From Massilistercora timonensis (GTDB lineage Bacteria > Bacillota > Clostridia > Lachnospirales > Lachnospiraceae): a DNA stretch of 64,000 nucleotides. The stretch lies in contig NZ_LT990039.1 in assembly GCF_900312975.1 (NCBI RefSeq), positions 2,232,001-2,296,000 of the forward strand, written 5' to 3'. The notes under the pieces are model-generated. The model did no database searches. It was not told the DNA's origin and saw only the letters and a list, made by a program, of their open reading frames with translations. This document shows positions 61,046-64,000 of the stretch, piece by piece (positions within the stretch are counted from its first letter, which is position 1; the number at the start of each line of letters is the position of its first letter). The position numbers were made by a program, and so were the translations under genes.

Positions 61046-61088
61046 AATTGAGGACGTAGCAAAATTAAAGAATACTACGTCCTCAATT
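61046..61088. repeat. Palindrome with GGACGTAG core (right of RAYT)
   Basis: A 14-base perfect stem AATTGAGGACGTAG (61046-61059) with CTACGTCCTCAATT (61075-61088) and a 15-base AT-rich loop. Same core as the left palindrome, different loop. Its 3' end abuts the promoter of the M18 peptidase gene. Confidence 0.85.
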
Positions 61089-61090
61089 TA

Positions 61091-61099
61091 TGATATACT
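61091..61099 (+). promoter_or_regulatory. Extended -10 of the M18 aminopeptidase gene
   Basis: TGATATACT, extended -10, 21 bases before the ATG. The place of a -35 falls inside the right palindrome, so insertion of the element may have reshaped this promoter. Confidence 0.55.
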
Positions 61100-61120
61100 A
61101 CCCTCAGGAGGTTGAACACT

Positions 61121-62509
61121 ATGAACAAAGAAAACGTATGGAAATCCTACACTGCCGCCCAGCTTGACGAGCTGGAGCGCATCAACGCAGATTACCGGGT
61201 CTGCCTGGACGCGGGCAAGACTGAGCGGGAATGTATCCGGCTCACCGTCCAGAAGCTTGCCGCCCAGGGCTACCGTGACATCAGCGAAATCGAAGGCCCC
61301 ATCAAGCCAGGCGACAAGCTCTACGCAGTCTGCATGAATAAAAGTATCGTCATTTTCCAGATGGGCAGGCAGCCCCTGGAGAACGGCATGAACATCCTTG
61401 GGGCCCACATCGACTCCCCGCGGATCGATGTAAAGCAGAACCCGCTCTATGAAAATGAAGAACTGGCCTACCTGGACACCCACTATTACGGAGGGATCAA
61501 GAAGTACCAGTGGGTAACCCTTCCCCTGGCGATTCACGGCGTGGTGGTGAGAAAGGACGGTACAACCCAGGAGATCGCCATCGGGGAGAAGGAGGAAGAT
61601 CCTGTCTTCGTGATCACGGATCTTCTGGTCCACCTGGCCGGAAAGCAGATGGAGAAGAAGGCAAATGCAGTGATCGAGGGCGAGAAACTGGACCTGCTTT
61701 TTGGCAGCCGCCCCATTGAGGAGGCCAAAGACCTTGATAAAGAAGAGAAAGAAGCGGTGAAGGCCAACACCCTGGCGCTTCTTGAGAAGTACTACCACAT
61801 GGAAGAGGAAGATTTTCTCTCCGCGGAGCTGGAGATCGTGCCGGCAGGGAGGGCCAGGGAATGCGGCATAGACCGCAGCATGATCCTTTCCTACGGACAG
61901 GACGACCGGGTGTGCGCTTTTACATCCCTGTTCGCCATGCTGGACACTTTGGAGGTGGACCGCACTGCCTGCTGTATTCTGGTGGACAAGGAAGAGATCG
62001 GCAGCGTGGGTGCAACCGGCATGCATTCCCGGTTTTTTGAAAATGTAGTGGCAGAGCTTATTGCCCTTACCGGGGAGCCGTCGGAACTGAAAGTGAGACG
62101 GGCGCTCCAGAATTCGAAAATGCTTTCCTCCGACGTAAGCGCGGCGTACGATCCCATGTACGCGGAGGCTTTTGAAAAACGAAGCTCCGCCTTCTTTGGG
62201 AAAGGCCTGGTGTTCAATAAATTTACAGGAAGCCGGGGCAAAAGCGGTTCCAACGACGCCAACGCCGAGTATCTGGCCCAGATCCGCCGGGTGATGGAGG
62301 AAGGAGAAGTAGCCTTCCAGTTCGCGGAGCTTGGCAAGGTGGACGAAGGCGGCGGCGGGACCATCGCCTACATTATGGCAAACTACGGTATGGAAGTGAT
62401 CGACAGCGGCGTGGCGGTGCTGTCCATGCACGCTCCATGGGAGGTCACCAGCAAGGCGGACGTCTATGAAGCCTACAAAGGCTACAAGGCATTCCTGCAG
62501 ATTCGTTAA
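61121..62509 (+). CDS. M18-family aminopeptidase
   Basis: 462 residues, cytosolic zinc aminopeptidase with preference for acidic N-termini in characterised members. Seen: 'NILGAHIDSPRIDVKQNPLY' region with metal His and Asp, 'CILVDKEEIGSVGATGMHS' with the catalytic Glu pair, 'SSDVSAAYDP' and C-terminal 'VLSMHAPWEVTSKADVYEAYKGY' with the last metal His. ATG 61121 has CAGGAGG upstream; a TTG nine bases earlier is less likely. Single gene, followed by the ppdK promoter. Confidence 0.92.
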   Translation: MNKENVWKSYTAAQLDELERINADYRVCLDAGKTERECIRLTVQKLAAQGYRDISEIEGPIKPGDKLYAVCMNKSIVIFQMGRQPLENGMNILGAHIDSPRIDVKQNPLYENEELAYLDTHYYGGIKKYQWVTLPLAIHGVVVRKDGTTQEIAIGEKEEDPVFVITDLLVHLAGKQMEKKANAVIEGEKLDLLFGSRPIEEAKDLDKEEKEAVKANTLALLEKYYHMEEEDFLSAELEIVPAGRARECGIDRSMILSYGQDDRVCAFTSLFAMLDTLEVDRTACCILVDKEEIGSVGATGMHSRFFENVVAELIALTGEPSELKVRRALQNSKMLSSDVSAAYDPMYAEAFEKRSSAFFGKGLVFNKFTGSRGKSGSNDANAEYLAQIRRVMEEGEVAFQFAELGKVDEGGGGTIAYIMANYGMEVIDSGVAVLSMHAPWEVTSKADVYEAYKGYKAFLQIR

Positions 62510-62534
62510 AGAAGGAATATCTTGGGAGAAACTC

Positions 62535-62563
62535 TTGACGAATACTGGCAAAACCAGTAAAAT
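62535..62563 (+). promoter_or_regulatory. ppdK promoter
   Basis: TTGACG (62535-62540), 17-base spacer, TAAAAT (62558-62563), 57 bases before the ATG. Confidence 0.82.
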
Positions 62564-62619
62564 AGATGTGCTAATCGTTTAGAGAAACTTTTAAAAAATA
62601 TTTTAGGAGGTCATGACAA

Positions 62620-64000
62620 ATGGCAAAATGGGTCTATATGTTCACGGAAGGTAACGCGACCATGAGAAACCTTCTTGGTGGAAAAGGCGCGAACCTTGCA
62701 GAGATGACAGGTCTCGGTCTTCCGGTTCCGCAGGGATTCACTGTTACAACAGAAGCTTGTACACAGTACTATGAGGACGGCAGACAGATCAACGACGAGA
62801 TCATGGGTCAGATCATGGAGGCTATGGCGAAGCTGGAGGAGATCACAGGAAAGAAATTCGGAGACAAAGAGAATCCGCTTCTCGTTTCCGTACGTTCCGG
62901 AGCAAGAGCTTCTATGCCTGGTATGATGGACACCATCCTGAACCTGGGTCTTAACGAGGAAGTTGTAGAGGCGCTGGCAGAGGCTTCCGGCAATCCGCGC
63001 TGGGCTTGGGACTGCTACAGAAGATTTATCCAGATGTACTCCGACGTTGTTATGGAAGTCGGCAAGAAATATTTTGAAGAGCTCATCGACAAGATGAAAG
63101 CAGAAAAAGGCGTAACACAGGACGTTGAGCTGACTGCTGAGGATCTGAAGACTCTGGCCGGACAGTTCAAGGCTGAGTACAAAGAGAAGATCGGTACTGA
63201 TTTCCCGGCAGACGCCAAAGAGCAGCTGGTAGGAGCTGTGAAGGCAGTATTCCGTTCCTGGGACAACCCGAGAGCAAATGTATACCGTCGTGACAACGAT
63301 ATCCCGTATTCCTGGGGAACCGCTGTTAACGTACAGATGATGGCATTCGGTAACATGGGCGACGACTGTGGTACAGGCGTTGCATTTACCCGTGACCCGG
63401 CCACCGGAGCAACCGGACTTTTCGGTGAGTTCCTGACCAACGCACAGGGCGAGGACGTTGTTGCAGGCGTTCGTACTCCGATGCACATCTCCGAGATGGA
63501 AGAGAAATTCCCGGAGGCTTTCAAGCAGTTCGTAGATGTTTGCAAGACTCTGGAGACACACTACAGAGACATGCAGGATATGGAGTTTACCGTAGAGCAC
63601 GGCAAACTGTACATGCTGCAGACACGTAACGGTAAGAGAACCGCTCAGGCTGCCCTGAAGATCGCATGTGACCTGGTAGACGAGGGAATGAGATCTGAGG
63701 AAGAGGCTGTAGCTATGATCGATCCCCGTAACCTTGACACTCTGCTTCACCCGCAGTTCGACGCAGCTGCTCTGAAGGCTGCTACTCCGATGGGCAAGGG
63801 CCTTGGCGCGTCCCCGGGAGCTGCCTGCGGTAAGGTTGTCTTCACCGCTGACGATGCAGTAGAGTGGGCAGAAAGAGGCGAGAAGGTGATCCTGGTTCGT
63901 CTGGAGACCTCTCCGGAGGACATCACCGGTATGAAGAGCGCGCAGGGTATCCTGACCGTTCGTGGAGGTATGACCTCTCACGCAGCCGTTGTTGCCCGTG
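62620..64000 (+). CDS. ppdK: Pyruvate, phosphate dikinase (5' part, cut by window end)
   Basis: Interconverts pyruvate, ATP and phosphate with phosphoenolpyruvate, AMP and pyrophosphate; a central glycolytic enzyme in anaerobes. 460 codons are visible. Seen: N-terminal ATP-grasp domain ('LLGGKGANLAEMTGLGLPVPQGF' region, 'VSVRSGARASMPGMMDTILN', 'EFTVEHGKLYMLQTRNGKRT') and the start of the swivelling domain with phospho-His454 in 'GGMTSHAAVVAR'. TTTTAGGAGG precedes the ATG by 9 bases. No stop before the window end. The smooth, strongly biased codon use suits a highly expressed gene. Confidence 0.95.
   Translation, partial: MAKWVYMFTEGNATMRNLLGGKGANLAEMTGLGLPVPQGFTVTTEACTQYYEDGRQINDEIMGQIMEAMAKLEEITGKKFGDKENPLLVSVRSGARASMPGMMDTILNLGLNEEVVEALAEASGNPRWAWDCYRRFIQMYSDVVMEVGKKYFEELIDKMKAEKGVTQDVELTAEDLKTLAGQFKAEYKEKIGTDFPADAKEQLVGAVKAVFRSWDNPRANVYRRDNDIPYSWGTAVNVQMMAFGNMGDDCGTGVAFTRDPATGATGLFGEFLTNAQGEDVVAGVRTPMHISEMEEKFPEAFKQFVDVCKTLETHYRDMQDMEFTVEHGKLYMLQTRNGKRTAQAALKIACDLVDEGMRSEEEAVAMIDPRNLDTLLHPQFDAAALKAATPMGKGLGASPGAACGKVVFTADDAVEWAERGEKVILVRLETSPEDITGMKSAQGILTVRGGMTSHAAVVAR

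Noticed and set aside
62611-63981. 456-codon open frame on the minus strand opposite ppdK
   Set aside because: It is an antisense shadow caused by the strong codon bias of ppdK; the plus strand carries unmistakable PPDK motifs and a promoter plus ribosome site.

Overview
This looks like a stretch of chromosome from a Gram-positive anaerobe of the class Clostridia, most likely family Lachnospiraceae. The evidence is the AGGAGG-type ribosome sites, the gene types present (eukaryote-like HisA, DUF4358/MBOAT/DHHW proteins, a Csp-like S8 protease, pyruvate phosphate dikinase, alpha2-type GlyRS), a CIRCE element and an L-box lysine riboswitch. Genus is not assigned. No prophage, plasmid backbone or CRISPR array was seen. 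The only clear mobile element is a REP-associated transposase gene (60214-60996).

Layout. 1-9.2 kb: hisA, a D-aminoacylase-type amidohydrolase, a HAD phosphatase, a lipoprotein, tRNA-Ala(GGC), a TIGR00266/AIM24-like protein, a ClC Cl-/H+ antiporter, a zinc-ribbon membrane protein and a PurF-like protein that lacks the glutaminase cysteine. 9.2-16.6 kb: a GNAT acetyltransferase, a MacB/FtsX-type ABC pair whose permease has a very long coiled coil, and htpG behind a perfect CIRCE. 16.7-20.7 kb: an extracytoplasmic acyl-transfer cluster (SGNH, DUF4358, MBOAT, DHHW). 20.7-27.4 kb: an RluF-like pseudouridine synthase, ligA, a divergent clpX, an S8 protease, a coiled-coil protein and an LspA-like protein.

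27.4-33.1 kb: a 690-base gap holding two large structured elements, possible operators and a leader able to hide the ribosome site, followed by an ECF transporter operon (S, fused AA', T) with a PHP phosphoesterase and an RpiR regulator. 33.1-35.0 kb: a complete lysine riboswitch with its own promoter and terminator in front of an NhaC-family transporter, a probable lysine importer. 35.2-40.0 kb: a PreP-like M16C protease, era, a YqzL-type small gene and recO. 40.1-44.6 kb: a four-gene operon of a binding-protein/VWA lipoprotein, XpaC, a second binding protein and TelA. 44.7-54.6 kb: glyS, then a PucR regulator and a nine-gene cassette (PucR, OPT, DUF917, DUF1177, AroM, M29-like peptidase, Asp/Glu/hydantoin racemase, nitroreductase, small protein). 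This cassette is the best candidate for an undescribed catabolic system.

54.6-60.1 kb: two tandem sstT Ser/Thr importer genes face tdh-kbl, together a threonine uptake and degradation module (Thr to glycine plus acetyl-CoA). 60.1-61.1 kb: a RAYT gene framed by long inverted repeats and two palindromes with a GGACGTAG core; a related palindrome lies after htpG at 16083. 61.1-64 kb: an M18 aminopeptidase and the 5' part of ppdK, which runs off the window. Start codons were moved from the longest reading frame wherever a ribosome site or family length decided it.
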